Shown: positions 24,645 to 34,142, numbered from the stretch's first letter. The stretch is 38,566 nt of DNA from a bacterium (GCA_021823625.1 JAKANS010000038.1:1-38566); one strand, 5' to 3'. Notes: generated by a model not told the origin, from the letters alone. Translations and numbers: made by a program.

Positions 24645-25394
24645 CTACCGCAGTCCGCTGAAGATGCGGTTGGCCTCTTCCAGCGATTCCTTGGACCCGA
24701 TGTCGAACCAGAGTCCCGGCACGCGCCAGGTGTACACGGCCGTGCGCGGGTAGAGCCACTGGACCAGGCGGCCGGGCTGATCGGGATTATTCTTCTCGGC
24801 GATGTACTGGTGGATCAGGGGCAGGACGTGCCGCGGGTAGTAGTACAGTGCGATGCCGGTGAGCGTGCTGTGCGGCTTCGCCGGTTTCTCCTCGAAATGG
24901 GTGATCCGGCCGGACGCGGCGGTGTCGATCGCGTTGTATTTCTTGATCAGCTCCAGGTTGCCGACGTCATAAACCCCGAGCACCGGCGCATTCTTCGCGC
25001 GACAGTACCGGCCGAAGTCGCCGAGCGGCTGGCTGAAGAGGTTGTCGCCCGCCACAATCATCAGGTCGTCGTCCACCTGCTCGCGCGTAAGGACGAAGTG
25101 AATGTCGCCGATCGCGCCGAGTTTGTTGGTGTCGTCGGTCGAGCCGTCGTTCACGATCGTAAAGTCGAGCGCGCGCTTGTCGTTGCGGTAATGCTCGGCC
25201 CAGCGTTGAAAGTGACCCACGAACTTCGCGTTCGTGACCACATAGACGCGGTCGAGACCGTCGATGGCCGCCAGGTTGTCGAGGACGTGTTCAACCATCG
25301 GCTTGCCGGCCACGGGCAGCAGCGGCTTGGGCTGGTCTTTGGTGAGCGGGTACAGGCGCGTGGCGTAACCGGCAGCGAGGATCAACAACTTCAT
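24645..25394 (-). CDS. Sugar nucleotidyltransferase (RmlA/GalU-like)
   Basis: The 249-residue protein matches sugar-1-phosphate nucleotidyltransferases. It has the activating loop LAAGYATRLYPLTKDQPKPLLPVAGKPM split over 6-33 (consensus GxxTRLxPLT then KPLLPV), the metal-site VAGDNLF (114-120), HFEEKP near 170, and the closing WFDIGS motif. It probably makes an NDP-sugar (dTDP-, UDP- or CDP-sugar) for surface polysaccharides; the sugar cannot be fixed. ATG 25394 is chosen because family similarity begins there. It lies 43 bp downstream of PTS enzyme I on the same strand. It is a little short compared with RmlA (~290). Confidence 0.85.
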   Translation of the reverse strand: MKLLILAAGYATRLYPLTKDQPKPLLPVAGKPMVEHVLDNLAAIDGLDRVYVVTNAKFVGHFQRWAEHYRNDKRALDFTIVNDGSTDDTNKLGAIGDIHFVLTREQVDDDLMIVAGDNLFSQPLGDFGRYCRAKNAPVLGVYDVGNLELIKKYNAIDTAASGRITHFEEKPAKPHSTLTGIALYYYPRHVLPLIHQYIAEKNNPDQPGRLVQWLYPRTAVYTWRVPGLWFDIGSKESLEEANRIFSGLR

Positions 25395-25437
25395 GGTCGA
25401 GGCATCGAGCGTTTCGAGTTCCGACAGGGCCGCGGGA

Positions 25438-27228
25438 TCACTCCGTGAACAAACTCGGAGCGATGGATTCGGCCAAGGCGCGGCACCGGTCCAGAATCGC
25501 ACGGCCGTCTTCGCAGCCAAGCGCGAAATCCGCCAGTTCGCTCGCCTCGCTGCGTTTGAGCCGGCGGATCATGAACTTCACCCCCGGCACGCGGCCCGGC
25601 GCGGTGCTGAGTTCGTCGGCCCCCAGACCGATCAGGAGCGGTGCCAGCACCGGTTCGCCGGCCATCTCGCCGCACACGCCCACCCAGATGCCACGCGCGC
25701 GCGCCGCATCCACGGTGTGCTTGATCAGGCGCACCACCGCCGGGTGGGTCGGCTCGTACAGTTGCGCGATTTTGGGGTTCAGGCGGTCCACCGCGAGCGA
25801 GTACTGAATCAAGTCGTTCGTGCCAATGCTGAAGAAGTCCACGCGCCGGGCCAGCGAATCCGCGATCATCACGGCCGACGGAATCTCGATCATCACGCCG
25901 ACTTCGAGCGATTCGTTGAAGGGCTGGCCCTCGGCGCGCAGCTCCTGTTTGCACTCCTCCAGCAGGGCGGTGGCCTGGTTCAACTCGTCGAGTCCCGAGA
26001 TCATCGGGTACATGAGCTTGACGTTGCCAAAGGCGCTGGCGCGCAGGATGGCGCGCAACTGCGTCTTGAACATCACCTTTTCCTGGAGGCAAATCCGGAT
26101 CGCGCGCCAGCCCAAAAACGGATTCCGTTCGGTCAGGCCTTCCGGCGACGCAGGCATCTTGTCGCCGCCGAGATCGAGCGTGCGGATGATCACCGGGGCC
26201 GGCCGCAACGCCGCGGCGACTTCGCGATAGGCGGCAAACTGCGTTTCTTCGCCGGGCGGCGTCGGCCGGTTCAGGAACAAGTACTCGGTGCGGAACAAAC
26301 CCACGCCTTCGGCGCCGTGCGTCTGCACATCCGCGATTTCCTGCGGACCTTCGATGTTCGCCGAGAGCGTGATATGGGCGCCGTCCAGGGTGGTCGCGGG
26401 CTCGTCTTTCATTTCGCGGAGCCGGCCCTGGATCGCGAGCTGGCGACGCTCGATCTGCCCAAACTCGAAGAGCGTTTGGTCCGTCGGCTCGACGATCAGC
26501 CGCCCGCCAAAGCCGTCCAGCAACGAATACTGTCCGGTCCGCAGATGTTTCAGCGCCTCCGCGACCCCCGTCACCGCCGGGATCTGCAGCGAGCGGGCGA
26601 GGATGGCGGTGTGCGAAGTCTCGCTGCCCTGCTCCGTGGCGAAGCCGAGGACGAACCGCCGGTCCAGCGTGGCCGTTTGCGACGGCGTCAGGTCGTAGGC
26701 CACCACGATGCAGGGTTCGCGCAGGCGGCTGAGGTCGGACGGCAGTTCCTGGCCCAGCAAGTTGTGCAGGACGCGGTCCGCCACGTCGCGCAAATCGACC
26801 GCGCGCTCGCTCAGGTACGGGTCATCCACCGCGCTCAACGTGGTGAGATACCGCTGGCAGAACTCGTGGAACGCGAATTCGATGCCGACCTTCTCGCGCT
26901 TCATCTGGTTCAGCACCTCGTCGTGCAGGAACGGGTCGTCCAGCACGAGCAATTGCGCGTCGAAAATCTGCGGATCGCCGCCGATGCCGTTGGTGACCCG
27001 CTCCTGAACCGCCAGCAATTGTTGCCGGGTCAGGATCAAGGCTTCCTCCAGGCGCTGAATCTCCGCGGCAAAATCCGCCTCGCTGATCGCGCGGCGGTCG
27101 ATCTGCAGCGTGCGCGGGCTGGCCAGCACGAACAGGCGGCCCCGACACACCCCGCGCGAGACGGGAATGCCGTGGAGCACCAACTTGCCTGGCTTGCCAG
27201 CTTCTGGCTTGCTGCCGCCTTCTAACAT
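25438..27228 (-). CDS. ptsI: Phosphoenolpyruvate-protein phosphotransferase (PTS enzyme I)
   Basis: Enzyme I takes phosphate from phosphoenolpyruvate onto a histidine and passes it to HPr. The 596-residue protein (from ATG 27228) has the N-terminal HPr-binding and phosphohistidine domain, then GSETSHTAILARS (201-213) with the active His206, where many homologues have GGRTSH. The PEP-binding barrel follows: VGLFRTEYLFLNR, IIRTLDLGGDKM, MIEIPSAVMIAD, DFFSIGTNDLIQYSLAVDR and GVCGEMAGEP with the active-site cysteine. Length is normal. No HPr or EII gene is in the window. It is divergent from the C45 fusion gene and is followed by a sugar nucleotidyltransferase 43 bp downstream. Confidence 0.93.
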   Translation of the reverse strand: MLEGGSKPEAGKPGKLVLHGIPVSRGVCRGRLFVLASPRTLQIDRRAISEADFAAEIQRLEEALILTRQQLLAVQERVTNGIGGDPQIFDAQLLVLDDPFLHDEVLNQMKREKVGIEFAFHEFCQRYLTTLSAVDDPYLSERAVDLRDVADRVLHNLLGQELPSDLSRLREPCIVVAYDLTPSQTATLDRRFVLGFATEQGSETSHTAILARSLQIPAVTGVAEALKHLRTGQYSLLDGFGGRLIVEPTDQTLFEFGQIERRQLAIQGRLREMKDEPATTLDGAHITLSANIEGPQEIADVQTHGAEGVGLFRTEYLFLNRPTPPGEETQFAAYREVAAALRPAPVIIRTLDLGGDKMPASPEGLTERNPFLGWRAIRICLQEKVMFKTQLRAILRASAFGNVKLMYPMISGLDELNQATALLEECKQELRAEGQPFNESLEVGVMIEIPSAVMIADSLARRVDFFSIGTNDLIQYSLAVDRLNPKIAQLYEPTHPAVVRLIKHTVDAARARGIWVGVCGEMAGEPVLAPLLIGLGADELSTAPGRVPGVKFMIRRLKRSEASELADFALGCEDGRAILDRCRALAESIAPSLFTE

Positions 27229-27336
27229 ACCGCCTAAATAACGCTCCCCAGCCGGCCTGAAAACCAAATTCGAGGCCCGCCAAACACCCCCGCCATTGGA
27301 CTAGCCTTTGCCGCGGCGGCACGCTACCGTGCGCCA

Positions 27337-29274
27337 ATGACAGCGAAATCGTCTCCCCTTCGCTTCGGGTTGGGTCTGGTCACCGCGCTCACGCTTGCCG
27401 TGCTGGTCCGTGCCCAGGACACGGCCACCAGGACACCGCAGGAAATCCTCGGTGCCGCCGTCGGCAAACTGGCCGCACTCGTCGAGCCCGCCGCCGGCGC
27501 CCCGGCGCGCACCCTGTCCACGACGATCAAGATCGTCTCCGCCGAAGGTCTGGGCCAGGGCCTGGCCGGTCACACCGCCGATTTGGCATTCCAAGCGCCG
27601 GACCGGCTGAAGGTATCGACCGAGATCGAAGGCCGCACCCTTGAACTCGGCCGCAATGGCCAGCAGCTCTGGCTTTACGCGCCAGCCAGGCAGTTCGGCG
27701 TGATCGGCTCGCCGGACGTGCCGCGATTCCTGACCGAGCCGGACAAGAAGGACGGCACCCAGCTCGCGCCCTTCAAGCTGCCTTTGCCCAAGGAACAACT
27801 GCTGCTCCTGCCGCTGCTGTTCCAGCTCGAATCGCTCCCGCCGGAGACGGTCAACGGCGTGCCCTGCCACGTCGTGCGCGGAACTCCGCAGCCCCAGGCC
27901 ATCACGGCGCTGAAGATTCCCGAAGGCCAGATCGAGGTCTGGGTCCGCGACACCGATTCGCTGCCCGCCCGCCTCGGTTTGGCCGACACCCAGGGCCACC
28001 GGCTGGTGATCGAGTTTCAGAACCTTGACTTGACGGACGCGCGGCCCGCGGACGCGTGGCAGCTCAAGCCCGGCACCGGCGCCAAGGTCGAGACCGTGGC
28101 CCTTGGGCATATCACGCGTTTCATTCCCGCCGCGCTGTCCTTGCTGAACCAGCACGTCCCCACGCTGGGCCCCGCGACCGGCGAGCGGAAGCTGCTGGCC
28201 GTCGAAGGCGCGGGCCGGCTCGAAGACCACGACGGCACCAAAGTGCTGTTCCTCAAAGGCAGCCCCGAGGAGATGGGCCGCCAGCACGGCGTCTTGCTGC
28301 GGCGGCAGGTCCACGAACTCGTGGACAAGATCCTGTACGGCGTCGGCGTCGGCAGTTCGTTCGAGAAAGGCCGGTGGTTCTTTGGCGAAATCGAGGAGGC
28401 GCAGCGCCGGATCGAACCGTTCATCGACCCGCGTTACCTGCGCGAAATGGACGCCATTGCGCTGGCGGCCAATCTCGACCAAGAGGAACTCCGGCTGGCG
28501 AACTTCTTCCCGGAGCTGTTTCACTGCAGCGGCTTCGCCCTCATGGGCCGCGCCACCGTGGACGGCCGGCTTTACCACGGCCGGGTGCTCGATTACCTGC
28601 GCGGGGTGGGCCTCGAGCCGAACGCGGTGGTGATCGTCCACCAACCCGATTATGGCCACGCGTGGGTAAACATCAGTTACGGCGGGTTCGTGGGCTCCGT
28701 CACCGCCATGAACGAAAAACGCATCTCGATCGGCGAAATGGGCGGCCGCGGCGAAGGGCATTGGGACGGCAAACCGATGGCCGAACTGTTGCGTGAAGTC
28801 ATGGAAAAGGCGTCCACGCTCGACGAGGCGGTCGCCATCATGCGCCACGGACCGCGCACCTGCGAGTACTACTACGTCATTGCCGACGGCAACACGAAGC
28901 AGGCCGCGGGCATCGCGGCCACGCCCGACACGTTCGAGGTGATCCATCCCGGTCAAGCGCACCCGCGGTTGCCGCACGCCATCCCCGACGCCGTGTTGAT
29001 GAGTGCCGGCGACCGCTATGAGAAGCTCGCCGAGCGCGTCCGGGCCCAGTACGGCAAGATCGACGCGGAGGCAGCGCGCCGGCTCATGGAGCGCCCGGTG
29101 GCGATGAACTCGAACATCCACTGCGCACTGTTCGCGCCGGAAACGCTCGATTTCTGGGTGGCGAACGCGGATTCGCAAAACGTCGCCAGCCACTGCCGCT
29201 TCACCCACTACAACCTCGCCGATCTGCTGAAGAACCCGCCGCCCGCCTCGGTGGCCACCGCCGCGAGCCGTTGA
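27337..29274 (+). CDS. Secreted fusion: LolA-like N-domain plus C45-family Ntn-hydrolase
   Basis: The 645-residue protein has a signal peptide (RFGLGLVTALTLAVLVRA). Residues about 35-250 resemble LolA/DUF2092-type lipoprotein-carrier beta-sheets (STTIKIVSAEGL, ADLAFQAPDRLKVSTEIEG, GVPCHVVRGT, IEVWVRDTDSLPARLGL). Residues about 285-640 form a C45-type domain (acyl-CoA:6-aminopenicillanate acyltransferase/phospholipase B-like Ntn fold). This includes GSPEEMGRQHGVLLRRQV (308-325) and Cys397 in FHCSGFALMGRATVDGRLYHGRVLDY, the likely autoproteolytic nucleophile, then CEYYYVIADG and NSNIHCALFAPETLDFWVAN. It may cleave or transfer acyl groups in the periplasm. The combination of the two domains is unusual. 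A TTG start of the next gene overlaps its stop. Confidence 0.75.
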   Translation: MTAKSSPLRFGLGLVTALTLAVLVRAQDTATRTPQEILGAAVGKLAALVEPAAGAPARTLSTTIKIVSAEGLGQGLAGHTADLAFQAPDRLKVSTEIEGRTLELGRNGQQLWLYAPARQFGVIGSPDVPRFLTEPDKKDGTQLAPFKLPLPKEQLLLLPLLFQLESLPPETVNGVPCHVVRGTPQPQAITALKIPEGQIEVWVRDTDSLPARLGLADTQGHRLVIEFQNLDLTDARPADAWQLKPGTGAKVETVALGHITRFIPAALSLLNQHVPTLGPATGERKLLAVEGAGRLEDHDGTKVLFLKGSPEEMGRQHGVLLRRQVHELVDKILYGVGVGSSFEKGRWFFGEIEEAQRRIEPFIDPRYLREMDAIALAANLDQEELRLANFFPELFHCSGFALMGRATVDGRLYHGRVLDYLRGVGLEPNAVVIVHQPDYGHAWVNISYGGFVGSVTAMNEKRISIGEMGGRGEGHWDGKPMAELLREVMEKASTLDEAVAIMRHGPRTCEYYYVIADGNTKQAAGIAATPDTFEVIHPGQAHPRLPHAIPDAVLMSAGDRYEKLAERVRAQYGKIDAEAARRLMERPVAMNSNIHCALFAPETLDFWVANADSQNVASHCRFTHYNLADLLKNPPPASVATAASR

Positions 29275-29681
29275 CGGCGCGTGTGAACCGTGCCTTGTCT
29301 CGTGTGAAGGCCCGCTGGCCGGAGTTGTTGCGCGTGGCGGGGGAGGAAGTCCGCGGCACCTTGCGCCGCCTGCCCCGCGCGCTGCGCCCGCACGCGGAGG
29401 CGCTGCCGGTGACGTACGAGCCGCGCCCGAACGAGGCGATCCTCGCCGACGGATTCGAGCCGGACTTGCTCGGGTTGTTCATCGGAAAGGCCTATGGCGA
29501 GGAGGAAAGCGGGTTTATCGATGTGCCGCCGCAGATCCTGCTCTTCCTCGAAAACCTTTGGGACTTCGCCAACGGCGACGAGGCGATCTACCGCGAGGAA
29601 GTCCGCACCACCTACCTGCACGAGCTGGGCCATTACCTCGGCCTGGATGAATTCGACCTCGAGGAACGCGGTCTGGATTGA
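29271..29681 (+). CDS. Zincin-like metallopeptidase family protein (MMP_TTHA0227-like)
   Basis: The product is 136 residues from TTG 29271, or 132 from GTG 29283. It carries YLHELGHYLGLDEFDL (115-130), the HExxHxxGxD zinc motif of the TTHA0227-type minigluzincins, preceded by IYREEVRTT. DVPPQILLFLENL (84-96) is also typical of the family. No signal peptide is present, so it is probably cytoplasmic. Protease activity has not been established for most members. Its start overlaps the stop of the C45 fusion gene (TTGA), suggesting translational coupling. Confidence 0.82.
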   Translation: MTARVNRALSRVKARWPELLRVAGEEVRGTLRRLPRALRPHAEALPVTYEPRPNEAILADGFEPDLLGLFIGKAYGEEESGFIDVPPQILLFLENLWDFANGDEAIYREEVRTTYLHELGHYLGLDEFDLEERGLD

Positions 29682-29823
29682 ACCTGATTCAACGCTCGGC
29701 GAAAGGTTTTCGCGAATTCGCGCTTGCCAAAGCGCGCGGGCGGCGGCGCCATCCCGAGGTCATCCCGGCACTTTTCTGCGTTGCCGGGGCGCATGGTTGA
29801 TCGTTCAACGAAAGCGAACCGCT

Positions 29824-30585
29824 GTGAAAACGAAGAACGCCTGTCTGCTCGTCACCGGCCTGGCACTTGGCCTCGCCGCCGGCGCGGCCCGGGCCGCCGA
29901 CAACGTTGCCCCGCCGGGCTTCACCTCGCTCTTCAACGGCCGGGATCTCACCGGGTGGCAGGCGCCCGTGGGCGACCACGGTCACTGGAAGGTTGTTGGT
30001 GGCGCGATCGACTATGACGCCGAAAGCGAAGCGCCGGGCGACAAATCGCTTTGGAGCGAGAACGAGTACGGCGATTTCGTCCTGCTGGTGGACTGGCGCA
30101 TCAAGGCCACGCCGTACGTCAATCCGAACATGTGTTACGTCCTCCCCGACGGCACCAACGCCCGCGACATCCGCGGCCGGGAGTTGCACCTGCCGCTGCC
30201 GGACTCTGACTCGGGCGTCTTCATCCGCGGCGATGGGCGTTTTCAGGTGAACATCTGGTGCTGGCCCATTGGCTCGGGCGAAATGTACGGCCTGCGAACC
30301 GATCCCAAATCTTCGCCCGAACTCCGTGCTGCCGTTACTCCCCGCCACCAGGCGGACAAGCCCGTGGGGGAATGGAACCGTTACGAAATCACCGTCAAAG
30401 GCCAGACCGTCAAAGTGGTCTTGAATAGCCAGACCGTGATCCCCGGCGCGACGATTCCGGATCTGCCGGCCAAAGGCCGCCTCGCCTTCCAACACCACGG
30501 TGGCAAAGACCGGAACGGCCAGTGGAACGGCCCGCCCAGCCTGCTCCAGTTCAAGAACGTGTTCATCAAAGAACTCGCGCCGTAG
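29824..30585 (+). CDS. Secreted DUF1080 (3-keto-disaccharide hydrolase-like) protein
   Basis: The 253-residue protein from GTG 29824 has a signal peptide (LLVTGLALGLAAGAARA) and then the DUF1080 fold, a concanavalin-like beta-sandwich. Landmarks are GFTSLFNGRDLTGWQAPVG, the characteristic opening, then YGDFVLLVDWRIK, DSDSGVFIRGDG, GEWNRYEITVKGQTVKVVLN and the ending RLAFQHHGGK...LQFKNVFIKEL. Members cleave 3-keto-glycosides or bind glycans and are massively expanded in PVC bacteria. The open frame extends upstream to 29494, but only the part from GTG carries the signal peptide. Confidence 0.88.
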   Translation: MKTKNACLLVTGLALGLAAGAARAADNVAPPGFTSLFNGRDLTGWQAPVGDHGHWKVVGGAIDYDAESEAPGDKSLWSENEYGDFVLLVDWRIKATPYVNPNMCYVLPDGTNARDIRGRELHLPLPDSDSGVFIRGDGRFQVNIWCWPIGSGEMYGLRTDPKSSPELRAAVTPRHQADKPVGEWNRYEITVKGQTVKVVLNSQTVIPGATIPDLPAKGRLAFQHHGGKDRNGQWNGPPSLLQFKNVFIKELAP

Positions 30586-30664
30586 CCCGCTGCCCTTCGT
30601 CCCGCCAAGCTTGGCTCCAGTTCTGCCATCTTTGGTGTCGAACTCGGCGTTGATCTGGCCTTAG

Positions 30665-30683
30665 CCACCCTGGGTCTGGGTGG
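30665..30683. repeat. Short palindrome in the gap before the NtrC-type regulator
   Basis: CCACCC (30665-30670) pairs perfectly with GGGTGG (30678-30683) around a 7-nt loop. It lies in the 232-bp non-coding gap 30586-30817. No T-run follows on either strand. I saw no other gene in this gap. Confidence 0.4.
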
Positions 30684-30817
30684 TTGAAACGCCGGGTTCC
30701 GCGTCGCTTGGCAACCATCGGCGCACAGCCAACGCGGATCCAACGGCTTCGAGATCGAATATTGACCGGCGATTTACAGTTCATCTGCGAAGCACTCGAC
30801 GGTAAGGTGGGGCCGGT

Positions 30818-32194
30818 ATGGAGTCGAAGCCGACCTTGTTGATCGTAGATGACGAAAAACCGACCCGCGACGGATTACGCGCCGCACTCGAAGATCGTTT
30901 TGACGTTTACGTGGCCGAAGACGCCGCCACGAGCATGGCGCTGCTCGAAAAGGAGCGTTTCGATGTGGTGCTTACGGATTTCCGCCTGCCGAAGGAGGAC
31001 GGCATGGCCCTCATCGCCCGCATCAAGTCCCTGACCAAGCCGCCGATCTGCATCCTTATGACCGCCTACGGCTCGGAGGAATTGGCGGTGGAGGCGATGA
31101 AGCGCGGCGCGGACGACTACATCGCCAAGGGCCGGCTGCAGATCGACGAACTGGAGATGCGCATCGCGCGCTCGCTGCACACGCAAGCGCTCGAGGTCGA
31201 GAACGTGAACCTGCGGCAACAGCTCGACGAACGCTTCGGGCTGGAGCACATCGTCGGCCGCTCCCAGGCGATGGTCGAGGTCTTTGAGGTGGTGAAGCAG
31301 GTGGCGCCCACTCCGGCCACGGTGTTGATCCAAGGCGAGAGCGGCACCGGCAAGGAACTCATTGCCAAGGCATTGCACCAACTCAGTCCACGGGCACGCC
31401 AGCCCTTGGTGACCGTGCATTGCGCCGCGCTGCCGGCCGCGCTGTTGGAGAGCGAGTTGTTCGGGCACGAAAAAGGCGCGTTCACGGGCGCGCACGAGCG
31501 ACGGATCGGCCGTTTCGAGCAGGCCGATGGCGGGTCGTTGTTCCTGGATGAGATCGGCGAAATCGACGCCAGCACGCAGGTCAAGTTGTTGCGCGTGCTG
31601 GGCGAGCGGTCATTCGAGCGGGTGGGGTCGAACAAGACGATTTCCGTGGACGTGCGCCTGATCGCGGCGACCAACAAGAACCTGATGGAACTGGTGAAGG
31701 CGGGGGGGTTCCGCGAGGATCTGTTCTTTCGCCTGCGCGTGGTGGAGCTGTGGCTGCCGCCGTTGCGCGAGCGCCCCGGCGATGTGCCCTTGCTGGCCCT
31801 GCATTTTCTGAAAGAAGTCGCCGCCGAATACGGCCGGAGCGTGACCGACTTCACGCTCGATGCTATGCAAGCCTTGGTGAACTACTCGTGGCCGGCGAAC
31901 GTGCGCGAGTTGCGCAACGCGGTCGAGGGCGCGGTAGCGCTCTGCAAGGGCGACAAGATCACGCTGCGCGACCTGCCGCCGAACGTGCGCGGCCAGGGCG
32001 GCGGGCTGGCGTCGCCGGCGGCGCGGAGCGTGGTCGAGTCAGGCCAGTTGACACTCCAGGAGGCGGAGAAACAACTCATCATTCGCGCCTTGCACGAAAC
32101 CGGGGGCAACCGCACTCTTGCCGCGAAGCAAATCGGCATCAGCCGGCGCACCCTGCATCGCAAGCTGCACGAGTACCACCTGGAAGGTTTCTGA
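30818..32194 (+). CDS. Sigma-54-dependent response regulator (NtrC family)
   Basis: The 458-residue protein has three domains. The receiver (1-120) has acidic D11/D12, phospho-acceptor D54 in VVLTDFRLPKEDG, T82 and K104. The AAA+ domain (140-375) has Walker A GESGTGKE (173-180), the GAFTGA sigma-54-contact loop (220-225), Walker B LFLDEI (241-246) and the arginine-rich RERPGDVPLL. A C-terminal Fis-type helix-turn-helix follows (about 415-455, ETGGNRTLAAKQIGISRRTLHRKL). It activates sigma-54 promoters after phosphorylation. No histidine kinase is adjacent, so the signal is unknown. It lies 63 bp upstream of the glycosyltransferase on the same strand. Confidence 0.95.
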   Translation: MESKPTLLIVDDEKPTRDGLRAALEDRFDVYVAEDAATSMALLEKERFDVVLTDFRLPKEDGMALIARIKSLTKPPICILMTAYGSEELAVEAMKRGADDYIAKGRLQIDELEMRIARSLHTQALEVENVNLRQQLDERFGLEHIVGRSQAMVEVFEVVKQVAPTPATVLIQGESGTGKELIAKALHQLSPRARQPLVTVHCAALPAALLESELFGHEKGAFTGAHERRIGRFEQADGGSLFLDEIGEIDASTQVKLLRVLGERSFERVGSNKTISVDVRLIAATNKNLMELVKAGGFREDLFFRLRVVELWLPPLRERPGDVPLLALHFLKEVAAEYGRSVTDFTLDAMQALVNYSWPANVRELRNAVEGAVALCKGDKITLRDLPPNVRGQGGGLASPAARSVVESGQLTLQEAEKQLIIRALHETGGNRTLAAKQIGISRRTLHRKLHEYHLEGF

Positions 32195-32257
32195 CCCTCC
32201 GGCGGACGCAGCGGCAGAACCGGGTGCGGCGGCTTGGTTTGAGGCCGTTCGGATAGC

Positions 32258-34057
32258 ATGCGCATACCTCCCATTCAGGAAGTCATTCATTGGCTGGAAG
32301 TCGGCCAGGGCGCCCGCGTCCTGCGCAACTTGGTCGGCCTGTTGTTCCTTCTCAGCCTGACCTTTTGGTACGATTTCTACCAATTCAGGAATTTCTCGGC
32401 CCCGGAGGCGATGGAAGCCGCCCAGCTCGCCCGCAACCTGGCGCGCGGGGAAGGTTTTACCACCCAGGTGGTCCGGCCGCTGGCCATCCAGTTGGTGGAA
32501 GACACCGGGGGTGTTGACGCCCGTCTGGCCAAAAGGCCACCGCCCGACCTGTTCAACCCGCCCGCGTATCCGCTGCTCCTGGCCGGCTGGATGAAGTTGA
32601 TGCCATTCGACTACGAAATCGGCGACCGTTTCTGGCAGTACCAGCCCGAGCTGCTGATCGCGGTCCTCAATCAACTCCTGTTCTTCTTCACCGCCTGGCT
32701 GATGTACCGGCTCGCCAAACGCCTGATCAGCGGTGAAATGGGGGTGTTGCTGGCCGGGTTGCTGCTGACCTCGGAACTGCTCTGGCGCTTCAGCACTTCG
32801 GGTCTGTCCACGATGTTGCTGCTCGCGATCGTGGCGGGGCTGTTATGGGTGTTGGTCCTGCTTGAAGAGGCGGCGCGGACGGACACGCGGGGACGGGGGT
32901 GGTTTCTGCGCTGGGGCGCGCTGGCGGGCCTGCTGTTGGGACTGGCCGGCCTTACGCGCTACGCCACCCTCGTGTTGATCGTGCCCCTGACGCTGTTCTA
33001 CGCGCTGTTTCTGGGCCGCCGCGCCACGGTCGTCCTGGCGATGACGGGGTTGACCTGTGCCGTCGTAATCACGCCGTGGCTGGTCCGCAATTACCAGGTC
33101 AGCGGCACGTTGTTCGGCATCCCCGGCGACACGGTTTACGAGAACACCCTGCGCTTTCCGGGCAACCGCCTCGAGCGTTCCGCCAAGCCGGACTTGACGG
33201 TCGTTCAGAACCTGGACTTCATCCGCAAAGCCGGCGAGGGTCTCCGCCTGGTGGCTTCCGACGACCTCCTGCGGTTGGGCGGAAGCTGGGTCGGTGCGTT
33301 CTGCCTGGTCGGGCTGGTGGGCCAGTATCGCAACCCGGCCCTGAACCGCCTCCGCGTTTTCTTGTTGCTGTGTCTGGTCACCCTCGGCGTCACGCAAAGT
33401 TTGGCCCGGACGCACTTGAGCACCGATTCCCCGCACCTCAACACCGAGAATTTGCTGATCTTGCTGACGCCAGGGGTGTTCCTGGTAGGTGTGACGTTTT
33501 ACTCCTGGTTGCTGGGCCGGCTCGAGTTGCCGTTCCACGAGTTCCGCCACGTCGTCAGCACCGTGGTGGCGGTCGGGGCCGCCGCGCCGCTGTTGACCGG
33601 TTTTCTGCCCCCGCAGACCGTCCCCATCGTCTATCCGCCGTATTACCCGCCTCACATACAGGAAGCGTCGCAGTTCCTCAAGCCCGGCGAACTTCTCATG
33701 ACCGACATGCCTTGGGCCACCGCCTGGTACGGTGACCGGCGGTCCGTCTGGATCCCGCTCGACTACGGCAAATCGTTCTTCGCGATCAACGACTACCAGC
33801 AAGCGGTTTCCGCTTTGCTGCTCAGTCCGCTGAGCACGGACGCCGAGTTCTGCCGCCAAATCCTTCAAAGCCGCGACTACGAATGGTCACGCCTGGCGGT
33901 GGAAGTGTTGGTGCGCAACAACGTGCCCACCGGCTTCCCGTTGACGAAGGCCTGGAAGCGCGGCGGGCCGGATTACCTCTTCCTGTGCGACCGCGAGCGC
34001 TGGAATGAACCGCCCGCGGACGGCAACGGTTCGTCGGGACCACCGGCCGACGAGTGA
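32258..34057 (+). CDS. Integral membrane glycosyltransferase (GT39/ArnT-like)
   Basis: The 599-residue protein has about ten hydrophobic segments, e.g. LVGLLFLLSLTFWYDFY, LIAVLNQLLFFFTAWLMY, MGVLLAGLLLTSELLW, TMLLLAIVAGLLWVLVLL and WGALAGLLLGLAGLTRYATL. It has features of GT-C enzymes: an acidic loop after the first helix (FSAPEAMEAAQLARNLARGEGF), NPPAYPLLLAGWM, and the helix-end motif LTRYATLVLIVPL. The C-terminal soluble part contains YPPYYPPHIQEASQFLKPGELLMTDMPWATAWYGDR, as in dolichyl-phosphate-mannose-type transferases. It would use a lipid-linked sugar donor at the membrane. Donor and acceptor are unknown. The family call is moderate. Confidence 0.7.
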   Translation: MRIPPIQEVIHWLEVGQGARVLRNLVGLLFLLSLTFWYDFYQFRNFSAPEAMEAAQLARNLARGEGFTTQVVRPLAIQLVEDTGGVDARLAKRPPPDLFNPPAYPLLLAGWMKLMPFDYEIGDRFWQYQPELLIAVLNQLLFFFTAWLMYRLAKRLISGEMGVLLAGLLLTSELLWRFSTSGLSTMLLLAIVAGLLWVLVLLEEAARTDTRGRGWFLRWGALAGLLLGLAGLTRYATLVLIVPLTLFYALFLGRRATVVLAMTGLTCAVVITPWLVRNYQVSGTLFGIPGDTVYENTLRFPGNRLERSAKPDLTVVQNLDFIRKAGEGLRLVASDDLLRLGGSWVGAFCLVGLVGQYRNPALNRLRVFLLLCLVTLGVTQSLARTHLSTDSPHLNTENLLILLTPGVFLVGVTFYSWLLGRLELPFHEFRHVVSTVVAVGAAAPLLTGFLPPQTVPIVYPPYYPPHIQEASQFLKPGELLMTDMPWATAWYGDRRSVWIPLDYGKSFFAINDYQQAVSALLLSPLSTDAEFCRQILQSRDYEWSRLAVEVLVRNNVPTGFPLTKAWKRGGPDYLFLCDRERWNEPPADGNGSSGPPADE

Positions 34058-34142
34058 TCCGCGAGCGATCCGCTTGCCAGCCGCGGCGGGGTCGGTCTTA
34101 CTTGGCGGGCTGGCCCAGGTCGGGCCCGCCGCCTTGTCGCCG

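Noticed and set aside
23343-25448. Long plus-strand open frame opposite the thioredoxin and nucleotidyltransferase genes
   Set aside because: It spans two convincing minus-strand genes and has no motif of its own. The same holds for open frames over 25393-27225, 27301-29208, 21927-23315 and 34098-36173.
25438-27228. GSETSH in place of GGRTSH as a sign of an inactive enzyme I
   Set aside because: The phospho-accepting His, the barrel motifs and the active cysteine are all present, so the variation is probably lineage-specific.
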